From Microbacterium azadirachtae (GTDB lineage Bacteria; Actinomycetota; Actinomycetes; Actinomycetales; Microbacteriaceae): a stretch of DNA of 64,000 nucleotides. Numbering within the stretch: position 1 is the stretch's first letter; each line of letters opens with the position of its first letter. The notes beneath the pieces are model-generated. The model worked only from the letters and a program-made list of their open reading frames with translations, was not told the origin of the DNA and ran no database searches. The translations under genes and the position numbers were made by a program. Location of the stretch: positions 19,128 to 83,127 of the forward strand of contig NZ_JYIT01000069.1 in the NCBI RefSeq assembly GCF_000956545.1, written 5' to 3'. Positions 47,506 to 56,391 of the stretch are shown one piece after another.

Positions 47506-49236
47506 ATGATCGAATCGGCCGCCGTGCACGAGGTCGTGCTGGGGCGGTCCGCACGGTCGGGCCACTGGCGACTGCTCGGCTTCGGAACGGACGGTGCGTC
47601 CCGGGGCGAGGCAGAGGTCGCCGCCGACGACCTGCACGGCGTCCTCGCCGAGATCGAGGAGGCGGCGAAGCCGCGCTGGGTGGTCCGGAGCCTTCGTGAG
47701 GTCTACCCGCCGCTGCTGGCGGCGGGGATCCGGATCCGGCGCGCGCACGATCTGCTGCTGTGTCACGCGATCCTCCGCGACACGGCGAGCCTCCGCGAGC
47801 CGCTGGCCGCGTCGTCCCGGTGGGTGCGCGCGGATCCGCTCACGATTCCGATCTCCTCGCCCGGTCTGTTCGACCTGAGCGACGTGTCGGCGTCGACCGC
47901 CGCCGAGGAGCCCGCAGAGATCGACGAGCTGCTCGCCGAGTACGCCCGCCAGCGGGAGGCGCTGCGCCGGGCGCCGGACGGGCGTCTCGCACTGCTCTGC
48001 GCCGCCGAGTCGACCGGTGCTCTCGTCGCCGAGGAGATGACGGCGGCGGGCCTGCCGTGGAGCACGGCGGTGCACGAGGGCCTTCTCGCCGAGGCGCTCG
48101 GCCCGCGTCCCGTCCCGGGTGCGCGTCCGGCGCGGATGGCCGAGCTGGCCGTGACGATCGCGACGACCCTGGAGGATCCGTCCCTGAACCCGGACAGTCC
48201 GCCGCGGCTGCTGAAGTCCCTGCGACGGGCCGGGATCCTCGTCGACTCGACGTCGCGCTGGGAGCTCGGCGAGGTCGAGCATCCGGTCGTCGAGCCCCTG
48301 CTCGCGTACAAGAAGCTCGCCCGCCTGTATTCGGCGAACGGCTGGCAGTGGCTGTCCGAGTGGGTGCGCGATGAGCGGTTCCGCCCGGTCTATCTGACCG
48401 GGGGCGTCGTGACGGGGCGCTGGGCCTCCAGTGGCGGGGGAGCCCTGCAGATCCCGCGGAGCCTGCGGCCGGCGGTGCGGGCGGACGAGGGCTGGGCGCT
48501 CGTGTGCGCCGACGTCGCCCAGCTCGAGCCGCGCGTGCTGGCCGCGATGTCGAAGGATCGGGCGATGGCCGCCGCGGCCCGGGGAGCCGACCTGTACGAG
48601 GGCGTGGTGCGCTCGGGCGCGGTGCAGACCCGGCAGGAGGCGAAGTACGCCGTGCTCGGTGCGATGTACGGCGCGACGACCGGCCCCAGCGGCCGCCTCG
48701 GCCCGCGCCTGCGCAGCGTCTTCCCGCGGGCGATGGCGCTCGTCGACGGGGCCGCCAGGACCGGCGAGGACGGCGGCGTCGTCTCGACGCTGCTCGGACG
48801 CAGCTCACCGCGCCCGGATGCGGCGTGGACGGCGGCGCAGTCCCGGGCGAGCGATCCCGAGGCGGATGGCGCGGACGAGCGCACGGCCCGCAGCCGGGCA
48901 CGCGACCGCGGACGCTTCACGCGCAACTTCGTCGTGCAGGGGACTGCGGCGGAGTGGTCGCTGCTGTGGCTGGCGGAGATCCGCCATCGGCTGAGCGCGC
49001 TGCCCGAGGCCGCCGTGCCGGCGACCGGATCGGGCCCGGTGTTCGGCCGCAGAGCGCATCTCGCCTTCTTCCTGCACGACGAGGTGATCGTGCACACGCC
49101 CGCAGAGCTCGCCGAGGAGGCAGCGCGGGCGGTGCGGGAGTCGGCGGAGGCCGCCACCCGTCGGCTGTTCCCCGGTTTCGAGATCGACATCCCCCTCGAC
49201 CTGCGCATCGCGGAGGATGCCGGCAAGGCCTCGTAG
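47506..49236 (+). CDS. Family-A DNA polymerase, short actinobacterial form
   Basis: 576 aa, far shorter than PolA because there is no 5' nuclease domain. Residues 1-230 look like a degenerate 3'-5' exonuclease domain without a full DEDD set. Polymerase motifs: A VCADVAQLEPRVLA (catalytic Asp), B RQEAKYAVLGAMYG (R-x3-K-x6-YG), C FLHDEVIVHTP (HDE). A charged insertion (about 445-475) separates the fingers. Such proteins are annotated as bifunctional 3'-5' exonuclease/DNA polymerase; a repair role is inferred only. ATG 47506 is set by the -10; rnpB follows 9 bases after the stop. Confidence 0.88.
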   Translation: MIESAAVHEVVLGRSARSGHWRLLGFGTDGASRGEAEVAADDLHGVLAEIEEAAKPRWVVRSLREVYPPLLAAGIRIRRAHDLLLCHAILRDTASLREPLAASSRWVRADPLTIPISSPGLFDLSDVSASTAAEEPAEIDELLAEYARQREALRRAPDGRLALLCAAESTGALVAEEMTAAGLPWSTAVHEGLLAEALGPRPVPGARPARMAELAVTIATTLEDPSLNPDSPPRLLKSLRRAGILVDSTSRWELGEVEHPVVEPLLAYKKLARLYSANGWQWLSEWVRDERFRPVYLTGGVVTGRWASSGGGALQIPRSLRPAVRADEGWALVCADVAQLEPRVLAAMSKDRAMAAAARGADLYEGVVRSGAVQTRQEAKYAVLGAMYGATTGPSGRLGPRLRSVFPRAMALVDGAARTGEDGGVVSTLLGRSSPRPDAAWTAAQSRASDPEADGADERTARSRARDRGRFTRNFVVQGTAAEWSLLWLAEIRHRLSALPEAAVPATGSGPVFGRRAHLAFFLHDEVIVHTPAELAEEAARAVRESAEAATRRLFPGFEIDIPLDLRIAEDAGKAS

Positions 49237-49239
49237 ACT
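49234..49239 (+). promoter_or_regulatory. -10 element TAGACT for rnpB
   Basis: TAGACT ends 6 bases before the predicted 5' end of RNase P RNA and overlaps the polymerase stop codon. Confidence 0.6.
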
Positions 49240-49245
49240 GGGGGA

Positions 49246-49601
49246 GAACGGGTCGGCCGGACGGTCGCGTGGCGGGAGACCGCCCCGAGGAACGTCCGGG
49301 CTCCACAGGGCAGGGCGGTGGGTAACACCCACCCGGAGCAATCCGCGAGAAAGTGCCACAGAGAGAAGACCGCCCCGCAAGGGGTAAGGGTGAAAGGGTG
49401 GTGTAAGAGACCACCGGGGGCCGTGGTGACACGGCCCGCCAGGTAAACCTCGCCCGGAGCAAGGCCAGACAGGGGATGATGACGCGGCCCGCCGAGTCCC
49501 CGGGTAGGCCGCTGGAGCGGCGCGGCAACGCGTCGCCGAGAGAGATGACCGTCGAAGGGGCTCGCCCCGGAACAGAACCCGGCGTACAGGCCGGCCCGTT
49601 C
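49246..49601 (+). ncRNA. rnpB: RNase P RNA (bacterial type A)
   Basis: About 356 nt. The universal segments are present: GAGGAACGTCCGGGCTCCAC (49287 region), the GGTGGGTAACACCCACC hairpin, AGAAAGTGCCACAGAGA, and the 3' ACAGAACCCGGCGTACAGG. The P1 helix pairs GAACGGGTCGGCC (49246-49258) with GGCCGGCCCGTTC at the end (49589-49601), with one G-U pair, fixing the ends. It is the catalytic RNA that matures tRNA 5' ends. Confidence 0.96.
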
Positions 49602-49612
49602 CCCTGCATGAA

Positions 49613-49650
49613 GAAGGCCCGGATCCCCTGCGAAGCGGATCCGGGCCTTC
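49613..49650. terminator. Bidirectional terminator between rnpB and ppgK
   Basis: A 14-base perfect inverted repeat GAAGGCCCGGATCC / GGATCCGGGCCTTC with a 10-base loop, then TCTCT. It serves rnpB and convergent ppgK. Confidence 0.8.
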
Positions 49651-49678
49651 TCTCTGGGAGCGCCCGTCGAGGGCGGCC

Positions 49679-50422
49679 TCAGTCGGCCGCGAGCGAGGCG
49701 GCGCCGATGATGCCGGACGAGTTGCGGTGGATCGCCGCGACGATCGGCGTGTTCAGGTCGAGCAGCGGCAGGAACTTCTCCGGGTGCTTGGACACGCCGC
49801 CGCCGACCACGAACAGGTCGGGGCTGAACAGGAACTCGACGTGCGAGAAGAAGTCCTGCAGGCGTGCGGACCACTCCTCCCAGTCGAGCTCGTCCCGCTC
49901 CATGGCGGAGTACGCGGCCCACTTCTCGATCGACTCGCCGCGGAAGTCCAGGTGGCCGAGCTCGGTGTTCGGGACCAGGACGCCGTCGTAGAGGAAAGCG
50001 GATCCGATTCCGGTGCCGAGCGTGGCGAGGATCGTGAGCCCGCGGGCGTCGCGGGCGGCGCCGTGCCGGCTCTCGGCGACACCTGCGGCGTCGGCGTCGT
50101 TCACGAAGGTGATCTGGCGGCCCAGGCCGTCCTCGAAGAAGCGCTCGGCCTCGAAGCCGATCCAGTCCTTCGCGACGTTCGCGGCGGACAGCGTGCGGCC
50201 GTGCTTCACGATCGCGGGGAAGGCGACGCCCAGGGGCAGCGTCGAGTCCTGCACGCCCAGCGTGGTGAGCACCTCCTTGACGGTGGCCAGCACATCCGCG
50301 GGCTTGGCGCCCTTCGGAGTGGGGATCCGGATCCGGTCAGAGTCGAGGGTGCCGTGCTCGAGGTCGACGATTCCCGCCTTGATGCCGGTGCCGCCGATGT
50401 CCACGCCGATCGCTTTTGCCAT
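49679..50422 (-). CDS. ppgK: Polyphosphate glucokinase
   Basis: 247 aa. ROK-like sugar kinase with phosphate motif IGVDIGGTGIKAGIVD, catalytic Asp in FVNDADAAGVAE, and LGTGIGSAFL. The segment ELGHLDFRGESIEKWAA is the mark of actinobacterial PPGK, which phosphorylates glucose from polyphosphate or ATP. The start ATG 50422 (MAKAIGVDIGG) lies 7 bases after a TAGGCT -10; the longer frame upstream is rejected. Convergent with rnpB. Confidence 0.94.
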   Translation of the reverse strand: MAKAIGVDIGGTGIKAGIVDLEHGTLDSDRIRIPTPKGAKPADVLATVKEVLTTLGVQDSTLPLGVAFPAIVKHGRTLSAANVAKDWIGFEAERFFEDGLGRQITFVNDADAAGVAESRHGAARDARGLTILATLGTGIGSAFLYDGVLVPNTELGHLDFRGESIEKWAAYSAMERDELDWEEWSARLQDFFSHVEFLFSPDLFVVGGGVSKHPEKFLPLLDLNTPIVAAIHRNSSGIIGAASLAAD

Positions 50423-50429
50423 GCGCAAC

Positions 50430-50435
50430 AGCCTA
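50430..50435 (-). promoter_or_regulatory. -10 element TAGGCT (leaderless ppgK)
   Basis: TAGGCT on the minus strand ends 7 bases before the ppgK ATG. Confidence 0.6.
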
Positions 50436-50455
50436 GCGAGAGGCGGACGCCCCAG

Positions 50456-50461
50456 TAGGAT
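50456..50461 (+). promoter_or_regulatory. -10 element TAGGAT for the 81-aa gene and glnA2
   Basis: TAGGAT predicts a transcript from about 50468 with a 20-base leader holding AGGAGGAG before ATG 50489. Confidence 0.55.
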
Positions 50462-50488
50462 CGTGACAAGAACACAGGAGGAGCAGCG

Positions 50489-50734
50489 ATGAGCGACGCG
50501 CAGCGCGACGACAAGTACGACGGCGAGGACTTCGGCGACGAGAAGTACTGGTTCAACAGCAAGACCGGCCAGGTCGAGCACGGCATGCTGTCCTCCTCGC
50601 TCGACCGCATCGGCCCGTTCGACACCGCTGCCGAGGCGGCCCGCGCGCCGCAGGTGCTCAAGGAGCGTTCGCGGCTCTGGGCTGAGCAGGACGCCGCGGA
50701 GGACGACTGGGGCGGGGCGGACGGCACTCGATGA
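50489..50734 (+). CDS. Small acidic protein, SPOR-domain-like annotation
   Basis: 81 aa, acidic and soluble. Core motif KYWFNSKTGQVEHGMLSSSLDRIGPFDTAAEAARAP is a conserved short unit often annotated in actinobacteria as SPOR domain-containing (from memory). The function is unknown. A strong AGGAGGAG ribosome site precedes it. Its stop overlaps the glnA2 ATG by 4 bases, so it is co-translated with glutamine synthetase. Confidence 0.8.
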   Translation: MSDAQRDDKYDGEDFGDEKYWFNSKTGQVEHGMLSSSLDRIGPFDTAAEAARAPQVLKERSRLWAEQDAAEDDWGGADGTR

Positions 50735-52077
50735 GCGGGATGGACAAGCAGCGCGACTTCGTGCTGCGCACCATCGAGGAGCGGGGCGTCAAGTTCATCC
50801 GGCTCTGGTTCACCGATGTCATCGGAACCCTGAAGTCGGTGGCGATCGCGCCGGCCGAGGTCGAGGGCGCGTTCGCGGAGGGCATCGGCTTCGATGGCTC
50901 CGCGATCGAGGGGCTCACGCGCACGTTCGAGTCCGACCTGCTCGCGCAGCCGGATCCGACCACGTTCCAGATCCTGCCGTGGCGCGGTGAGATCGACCCG
51001 ACGGCGCGCATGTTCTGCGACCTCACCACTCCGGACGGTCGCCCGGCCGTGGCCGACCCGCGGCACGTGCTCAAGCGCACGCTCGCCAAGGCGGCGGACG
51101 CGGGCTTCACTTTCTACACGCATCCCGAGATCGAGTTCTACCTGCTGAAGTCGTCGCAGTTCGGGCCGGAGGGTCCGGTGCCGGTCGACTCGGCCGGATA
51201 CTTCGACAACGTGCCTGGCGGCACAGCGCACGACTTCCGCCGTCGTTCGGTGCGGATGCTCGAGGACCTCGGCATCTCGGTGGAGTACAGCCACCACGAG
51301 GGCGGTCCCGGCCAGAACGAGATCGACCTCCGATACGCGGACGCGCTCACCACGGCGGACAACATCATGACGTTCCGCACCGTGGTGAAGGAGGTGGCGA
51401 TCGAGCAGGGCGTCTATGCGACGTTCATGCCGAAGCCGCTGAGCAACCACCCGGGAAGCGGCATGCACACGCACATGTCGCTCTTCGAGGGCGACCTGAA
51501 CGCGTTCTACGAGGAGGGCGCGAAGTACCAGCTGTCGCGCACCGGACGGCAGTTCATCGCGGGTCTCCTGCGGCACGCCAACGAGATCTCCGCGGTCACG
51601 AACCAGTTCGTCAACTCGTACAAGCGGCTGTGGGGCGGGGACGAGGCGCCGAGCTTCGTCACGTGGGGGCATGCGAACCGCTCCGCGCTGATCCGGGTGC
51701 CGATGTACAAGCCGAACAAGGGCCAGTCCACCCGCATCGAGTACCGTGCCCTCGACTCCGCGACGAACCCCTACCTCGCGTACGCGCTCATGCTCGCCGC
51801 GGGACTCAAGGGAATCGAAGAGGGGTACGAGCTGCCGCCCGAGGCCGAGGACAACGTGTGGTCGCTGAGCGATGCGGAGCGCCGCGCGCTCGGCTACGCG
51901 CCGCTGCCGGCGAGCCTCGACCACGCGCTCGAGTACATGGAGGAGTCCGAGCTCGTGGCGGAGACCCTCGGCGAGCAGGTCTTCAACTACGTGCTGCTCA
52001 ACAAGCGCAGGGAGTGGGAGCAGTACCGCGGTCAGGTCACGCCGTTCGAGCTCAAGAGCAACCTCGAGCTGCTCTGA
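50731..52077 (+). CDS. glnA2: Glutamine synthetase, type I (GlnA2-like)
   Basis: 448 aa. GS-I fold: DGSAIEG loop, metal/ATP site ThPEIEFYLL, NHPGSGMHTHMSL and the Arg-containing RIEYRALDSATNPYL. It is about 25 residues shorter than GlnA1 (58170-59594). GYELPPEAEDNVW aligns with the adenylylation loop of GlnA1 (LYELPPEEA), so a Tyr is present at that place. It condenses glutamate and ammonia. Same gene order (glnA2 then glnE) is known in mycobacteria. It follows a co-translated 81-aa protein. Confidence 0.94.
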   Translation: MSGMDKQRDFVLRTIEERGVKFIRLWFTDVIGTLKSVAIAPAEVEGAFAEGIGFDGSAIEGLTRTFESDLLAQPDPTTFQILPWRGEIDPTARMFCDLTTPDGRPAVADPRHVLKRTLAKAADAGFTFYTHPEIEFYLLKSSQFGPEGPVPVDSAGYFDNVPGGTAHDFRRRSVRMLEDLGISVEYSHHEGGPGQNEIDLRYADALTTADNIMTFRTVVKEVAIEQGVYATFMPKPLSNHPGSGMHTHMSLFEGDLNAFYEEGAKYQLSRTGRQFIAGLLRHANEISAVTNQFVNSYKRLWGGDEAPSFVTWGHANRSALIRVPMYKPNKGQSTRIEYRALDSATNPYLAYALMLAAGLKGIEEGYELPPEAEDNVWSLSDAERRALGYAPLPASLDHALEYMEESELVAETLGEQVFNYVLLNKRREWEQYRGQVTPFELKSNLELL

Positions 52078-52089
52078 TCGAGGCGCGGC

Positions 52090-55071
52090 GTGCCCCGGTT
52101 CGATGACTCGCTCTCGCTGTCCGCGCTCGCCCGCCTGGGCTTCGTCGGGCTGTCCGCAGCCTCGGCAGGCCTGGGCGAGCTCGCGGAGGTCGCGGGGGTC
52201 CCCCCGGCCGGTCTGATCGCGGGGCTGCGCAGCGCCGACCCCGATGAGGCGCTGGCCGGGCTCATCCGCGTCGGCCGCCGCGATCCTGCGGCGGTCGCCG
52301 CGGTGCTCGGCGATCCGGACGCCCGGGCGAGGGCGTGGGCCGTGTTCGGCGCCTCGCCCGGTCTGGGCCGGTTCTTCGAACGCCGTCCGGAGGAGCTCGC
52401 GCTGCTGCGCAGCGCGCCGGCCTGGCTCCCGACCGCCGACGAGCTGCGGGCCGGGCTGCTCGCCGCCGTCGGCGCGACGGAGGGCTTCGCCGCGACCGGG
52501 GACGCGGACGCCCGGATCCGCCTGCGCATCGCCTATCGCCGCGCCGTGGTGCGGATCGCGGTGTGGGACCTCTCGACGGCGGATCCGGTCGAGGCGGTCG
52601 CCGCGGTCGCATCGGCCCTCGCGGACGCCGCGTCGGCCGCCCTGGAGGCCGCCCTCGCCGTCGCGCGCACCGCCGTCGCGGGAGCATCGCTGGACTCGCG
52701 CCGAGAGGTCTCGTCCACCCGCCTGGCGATCATCGGCATGGGCAAGACCGGGGCGCGCGAGCTCAACTACGTGAGCGACGTCGACGTCATCTACGTCGCC
52801 GGCAGCGCCGACGAGGAGCTGCTGTCCGAGAGCCGGGCGATCGACCTCGCCACGCGCCTCGCCAGGGAGACGATGCAGGTGCTCTCCGGGATCGAGGCCG
52901 AGCCGCCGCTCTGGGAGGTCGACGCGGCGCTGCGCCCCGAGGGCAAGCAGGGCGCCCTGGTGCGCTCGCTGGCCTCTCACGTGGCGTATTACGACCGCTG
53001 GGCGAAGAGCTGGGAGTTCCAGGCGCTGCTGAAGGCCCGGGCGATCGCCGGCGATCGCGACCTCGGCCGCGACTACATCGAGGCCGTCCAGCCGAAGGTC
53101 TGGTCGAGCGCCGCACGCGAGGACTTCGTCGGGAGCGTGCAGCGCATGCGCGAGCGCGTCACCGAGCACATCGCCCCGGAGGACGTGCCGTACCAGCTCA
53201 AACTGGGGCCGGGCGGGCTGCGCGACATCGAGTTCACGGTGCAGCTGCTGCAGCTCGTGCACGGACTCACGGATCCGCAGATCCGCACCCGGGGAACACT
53301 CGAGTCCCTCGACGCGCTCGTCGACGGCGGCTACATCGGTCGCGCCGAGGCCGCGCTGTTCGGCCGCGACTACCGGGTGCTGCGCCTCATCGAGCACCGG
53401 CTGCAGCTGCGCGAGATGCAGCGCACCCACCTCGTTCCCCGCGAGGAGGAGGCGCTGCGCGTGCTCGGCCGGGCCACAGGGCTCGCCGACACCGCGGAGG
53501 GCATCCGGAGGGTCTGGGAGGACGTCCGTCGCGAGGTCCGCGATCTGCACACGCGCCTGTTCTACCGTCCGCTGCTGAGCGCGGTGGCGTCGCTCCCCGA
53601 GGAGGAGCGCACGCTCTCGACCGACCAGGCGCACGATCGTCTCGCCGCGATCGGCTTCCGCGACCCCGCCGGCGCGCTGCGGCACATCGGCGCCCTCACC
53701 ACCGGTCTCAGCCGGAAGGCCACCATCCAGCGCCATCTGATGCCCGTGATGGTGCGCTGGTTCGCGGACGGGACGGATCCGGACTACGGCCTGATCGCGT
53801 TCCGGCGGATCAGCGAGCGCCTCGGCGACACGCCCTGGTTCCTGCGTATGCTGCGCGACTCCTCGGGAGCGGCGGAACGGCTGACGCGGGTGCTGTCGAC
53901 CTCTCGCTACATCGGCGAGCTGATGGAGTGGATCCCCGAGTCCGTCGCGTGGCTGGAGAGCACCGAGCAGCTGCGGCCTCGCCCGTGGCAGGCGCTGGAC
54001 GAGGAGGCGCGTGCCATCCAGACCCGGCACGACACGATCCTGGACGCGATGCGTTCGGTGCGGGCGCTGCGGAGACGCGAGCTGCTGCGCACCGCGATGG
54101 GCGCCGTGCTCGACGTGCTCACGATCGACGATGTCGCCGTCGCCCTCACCGCGATCACCGAGGCCACGATCCAGGCGGCTCTGCGCGCGGTGCGCCGTGA
54201 CGTGGTGCCGGTGGAGGACGACGCGCTGGACTTCTCGGTCATCGCGATGGGGCGTTTCGGCGGCGCGGAGCTGGGTTTCGGATCCGACGCGGACGTGCTG
54301 TTCGTGTACGACGCGAACGGCGTCGAGCCGCAGCGCGCTCAGCAGCTCGCGGCGCGCACGGTCGCCGGTCTCAGGGAGCATCTGACCGATCACCGTCTGC
54401 CGCTGGAGCTGGACGCCGATCTGCGCCCCGAGGGGCGCAACGGCCCTCTGGTGCGCAGCCTGGACGCGTACGCCGAGTACTACCGGCGCTGGTCGCTGTC
54501 GTGGGAGGCGCAGGCGCTGCTGCGCGCAAGAGGCGTGGCGGGCAGTCACAAGCTCATCGAGCGGTTCATGATGCTGGCCGACGGCGTGCGCTATCCGGAG
54601 GCGATCGACCTCGCGTCGTTGCGGGAGATCAAGCGCATCAAGGCGCGTGTCGAGGGGGAGAGGCTCCCGCAGGGCATGGATCCGCGGCGCCATCTGAAGC
54701 TCGGACCCGGCACTCTCAGCGACGTGGAGTGGCTGATCCAGATCGTGCAGCTGCAGCACGCGCACGCGGTGCCCGCGCTGCAGACGACCTCTACGCTCGC
54801 CGCACTCGACGTCGCGGTGGAAGCCGGCTTCGTCCCGGTGGATGCGGGGGAGCGGCTGCGCGAGGCATGGCGTCTGTCGAGCCGGCTGCGCTCGGCGATG
54901 ACGCTGCTCAGCGGCCAGACCAAGGATGTGCTCCCGTCGGATCCCCGGGAGCTCGACGGCGTCGGCCGCATCCTCGGCTACCCCGATCGCTCGGCCGTCG
55001 CGGTCGAGGAGGAGTACCTGCGCGTCACGCGTCGCGCCCGCAAGGTGTTCGAGACGCTCTTCTACGGCTGA
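52090..55071 (+). CDS. glnE: Glutamine synthetase adenylyltransferase / deadenylase
   Basis: 993 aa, bifunctional. Two nucleotidyltransferase domains have the GSDxD-type metal motif: GMGKTGARELNYVSDVDVIYV (about residues 217-237) and AMGRFGGAELGFGSDADVLFV (about 719-739). Each is followed by a helical GlnD-type/uridylyl-transfer bundle (LKLGPGGLRDIEFTVQ and LKLGPGTLSDVEWLIQ). It attaches AMP to the glutamine synthetase Tyr and removes it again according to nitrogen state. The GTG start is 13 bases after glnA2. Confidence 0.96.
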   Translation: MPRFDDSLSLSALARLGFVGLSAASAGLGELAEVAGVPPAGLIAGLRSADPDEALAGLIRVGRRDPAAVAAVLGDPDARARAWAVFGASPGLGRFFERRPEELALLRSAPAWLPTADELRAGLLAAVGATEGFAATGDADARIRLRIAYRRAVVRIAVWDLSTADPVEAVAAVASALADAASAALEAALAVARTAVAGASLDSRREVSSTRLAIIGMGKTGARELNYVSDVDVIYVAGSADEELLSESRAIDLATRLARETMQVLSGIEAEPPLWEVDAALRPEGKQGALVRSLASHVAYYDRWAKSWEFQALLKARAIAGDRDLGRDYIEAVQPKVWSSAAREDFVGSVQRMRERVTEHIAPEDVPYQLKLGPGGLRDIEFTVQLLQLVHGLTDPQIRTRGTLESLDALVDGGYIGRAEAALFGRDYRVLRLIEHRLQLREMQRTHLVPREEEALRVLGRATGLADTAEGIRRVWEDVRREVRDLHTRLFYRPLLSAVASLPEEERTLSTDQAHDRLAAIGFRDPAGALRHIGALTTGLSRKATIQRHLMPVMVRWFADGTDPDYGLIAFRRISERLGDTPWFLRMLRDSSGAAERLTRVLSTSRYIGELMEWIPESVAWLESTEQLRPRPWQALDEEARAIQTRHDTILDAMRSVRALRRRELLRTAMGAVLDVLTIDDVAVALTAITEATIQAALRAVRRDVVPVEDDALDFSVIAMGRFGGAELGFGSDADVLFVYDANGVEPQRAQQLAARTVAGLREHLTDHRLPLELDADLRPEGRNGPLVRSLDAYAEYYRRWSLSWEAQALLRARGVAGSHKLIERFMMLADGVRYPEAIDLASLREIKRIKARVEGERLPQGMDPRRHLKLGPGTLSDVEWLIQIVQLQHAHAVPALQTTSTLAALDVAVEAGFVPVDAGERLREAWRLSSRLRSAMTLLSGQTKDVLPSDPRELDGVGRILGYPDRSAVAVEEEYLRVTRRARKVFETLFYG

Positions 55072-55105
55072 CCGGCGGCGATTCGCCGTTCGCGCCGGGA
55101 GCAGG

Positions 55106-55111
55106 CAGGCT
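55106..55111 (+). promoter_or_regulatory. -10-like CAGGCT (leaderless lipid kinase)
   Basis: CAGGCT ends 6 bases before ATG 55118; weaker first base than the usual T. Confidence 0.4.
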
Positions 55112-55117
55112 GGAGGC

Positions 55118-56041
55118 ATGACGACGATCGGTGTGGTCCGCAATCCGGTGAAGCTCGGTTCCGAGGAGGAGGTGCGCGCGGCCATCCTGCGCGACGCTCC
55201 CGACGCCGACATCCGGTTCTACACGACGACGGAGGACGATCCGGGGCGTGCGATGGCACAGGACGCGGTCGAGGCGGGCTGCGAGCTCGTGCTGGCCGCC
55301 GGCGGTGACGGCACGGTCCGCGCGGTCGCGGCCGTGCTCGCCGGGACCGACAGCGCACTCGGGATCCTGCCGCACGGGACCGGCAACCTGCTCGCTCGCA
55401 ACCTGGGCGTTCCCCTCGGCGGCACGGAGGCCGCAGTGGCGCACGCCCTGGCCGCCGCGCCCCGCCGCATCGATGTCGGGACGATCGAGGTGACCGACGG
55501 CGACGACCGGGGTGAGCACGTCTTCGTGGTGATGGCCGGGCTGGGGCTCGATGCCCGCATGCTCGAGGAGACGGACGACGAGCTCAAGGCGAAAGCGGGA
55601 TGGCTGGCCTACGTGAAGGCGCTGGGTGCGGCCGCGGCGGGGACCGAGCTCGTGCGGGCCTCGCTCTCCCTCGACGATGAGGAGGCGGACCACGCGCGGA
55701 TCCACACGCTGATGATCGGCAACTGCGGCACGATCCAGGGAGGCATCACGCTGCTGCCCGATGCTGTCCCCGACGACGGCGAGCTGGATCTGCTGCTCGT
55801 CAGTGCCGACGGCGTGGCGGACTGGTTCGAGACCGTCCGCACCGTGGTCTGGGACAACGGGCTGCGCCGTCTGCTCGGCGGGGAGACCACGAGCACGGAT
55901 GTCGTGCGCCATGCGTCGGCACAGCGGATCCGAGTCGAGCTGGAGGCGGCGCAGCCGTTCCAGATCGACGGCGAGGAGCACGGTGCCGTGCGCGCCTTCA
56001 CAGCCGGCATCCGGCCCGGGGCACTGCTGGTCCGCGCATGA
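55118..56041 (+). CDS. Diacylglycerol/sphingosine kinase family protein
   Basis: 307 aa. DAGK catalytic domain: VRNPVKLGSEEEV start, GGDGTVRAVAAVL nucleotide loop, LPHGTGNLLARNLG, and the C-terminal beta sandwich with PDAVPDDGELDLLLVS. Probably phosphorylates a lipid such as diacylglycerol at the membrane; related actinobacterial enzymes act in phosphatidylinositol or DAG recycling. It lies between glnE and glnA1. ATG 55118 chosen by the -10 spacing. Confidence 0.9.
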   Translation: MTTIGVVRNPVKLGSEEEVRAAILRDAPDADIRFYTTTEDDPGRAMAQDAVEAGCELVLAAGGDGTVRAVAAVLAGTDSALGILPHGTGNLLARNLGVPLGGTEAAVAHALAAAPRRIDVGTIEVTDGDDRGEHVFVVMAGLGLDARMLEETDDELKAKAGWLAYVKALGAAAAGTELVRASLSLDDEEADHARIHTLMIGNCGTIQGGITLLPDAVPDDGELDLLLVSADGVADWFETVRTVVWDNGLRRLLGGETTSTDVVRHASAQRIRVELEAAQPFQIDGEEHGAVRAFTAGIRPGALLVRA

Positions 56042-56117
56042 GCGTCTGCGTCGGCGGGCGCGATCTGCACACGTCGCCGGTGAACGCAAGCCCCTTCGCC
56101 GGCATTCGGGCGGCGGT

Positions 56118-56123
56118 TAGCGT
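56118..56123 (+). promoter_or_regulatory. -10 element TAGCGT (leaderless small gene)
   Basis: TAGCGT ends 6 bases before ATG 56130. Confidence 0.5.
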
Positions 56124-56129
56124 GGCGGC

Positions 56130-56312
56130 ATGAGCACGATGGATCCGGCGCCCGGCGCGCCTGCCCCCGCGGATGCCGACGGCGAGCGCGAAGCGGCCAG
56201 GCAGTGGCATCCGTACGTGCCCAGCGCCGAGGTGAAGGCGCGGATGGATGCTCTCGAGCGTCGTGCGGAGAAGCCGATCCCGATTCCGAGCTTCCCGCCG
56301 CTTTCCGCCTGA
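56130..56312 (+). CDS. Small hypothetical protein (60 aa)
   Basis: A Pro/Ala-rich N-terminal half (PGAPAPADADGE) and a C-terminal segment RQWHPYVPSAEVKARMDALERR then Pro-rich PIPIPSFPP. No membrane segment or known family. The correctly spaced -10 element and neighbour-like codon use argue that it is a real gene, though without comparison this remains moderate. Confidence 0.55.
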   Translation: MSTMDPAPGAPAPADADGEREAARQWHPYVPSAEVKARMDALERRAEKPIPIPSFPPLSA

Positions 56313-56391
56313 TCCGCCCGAGCCGTCCTCGCGCCGACACCGATCGCGACGCGGGTTTGCGTGTCGGCGCCGCGGGGACGAACATCGCACT

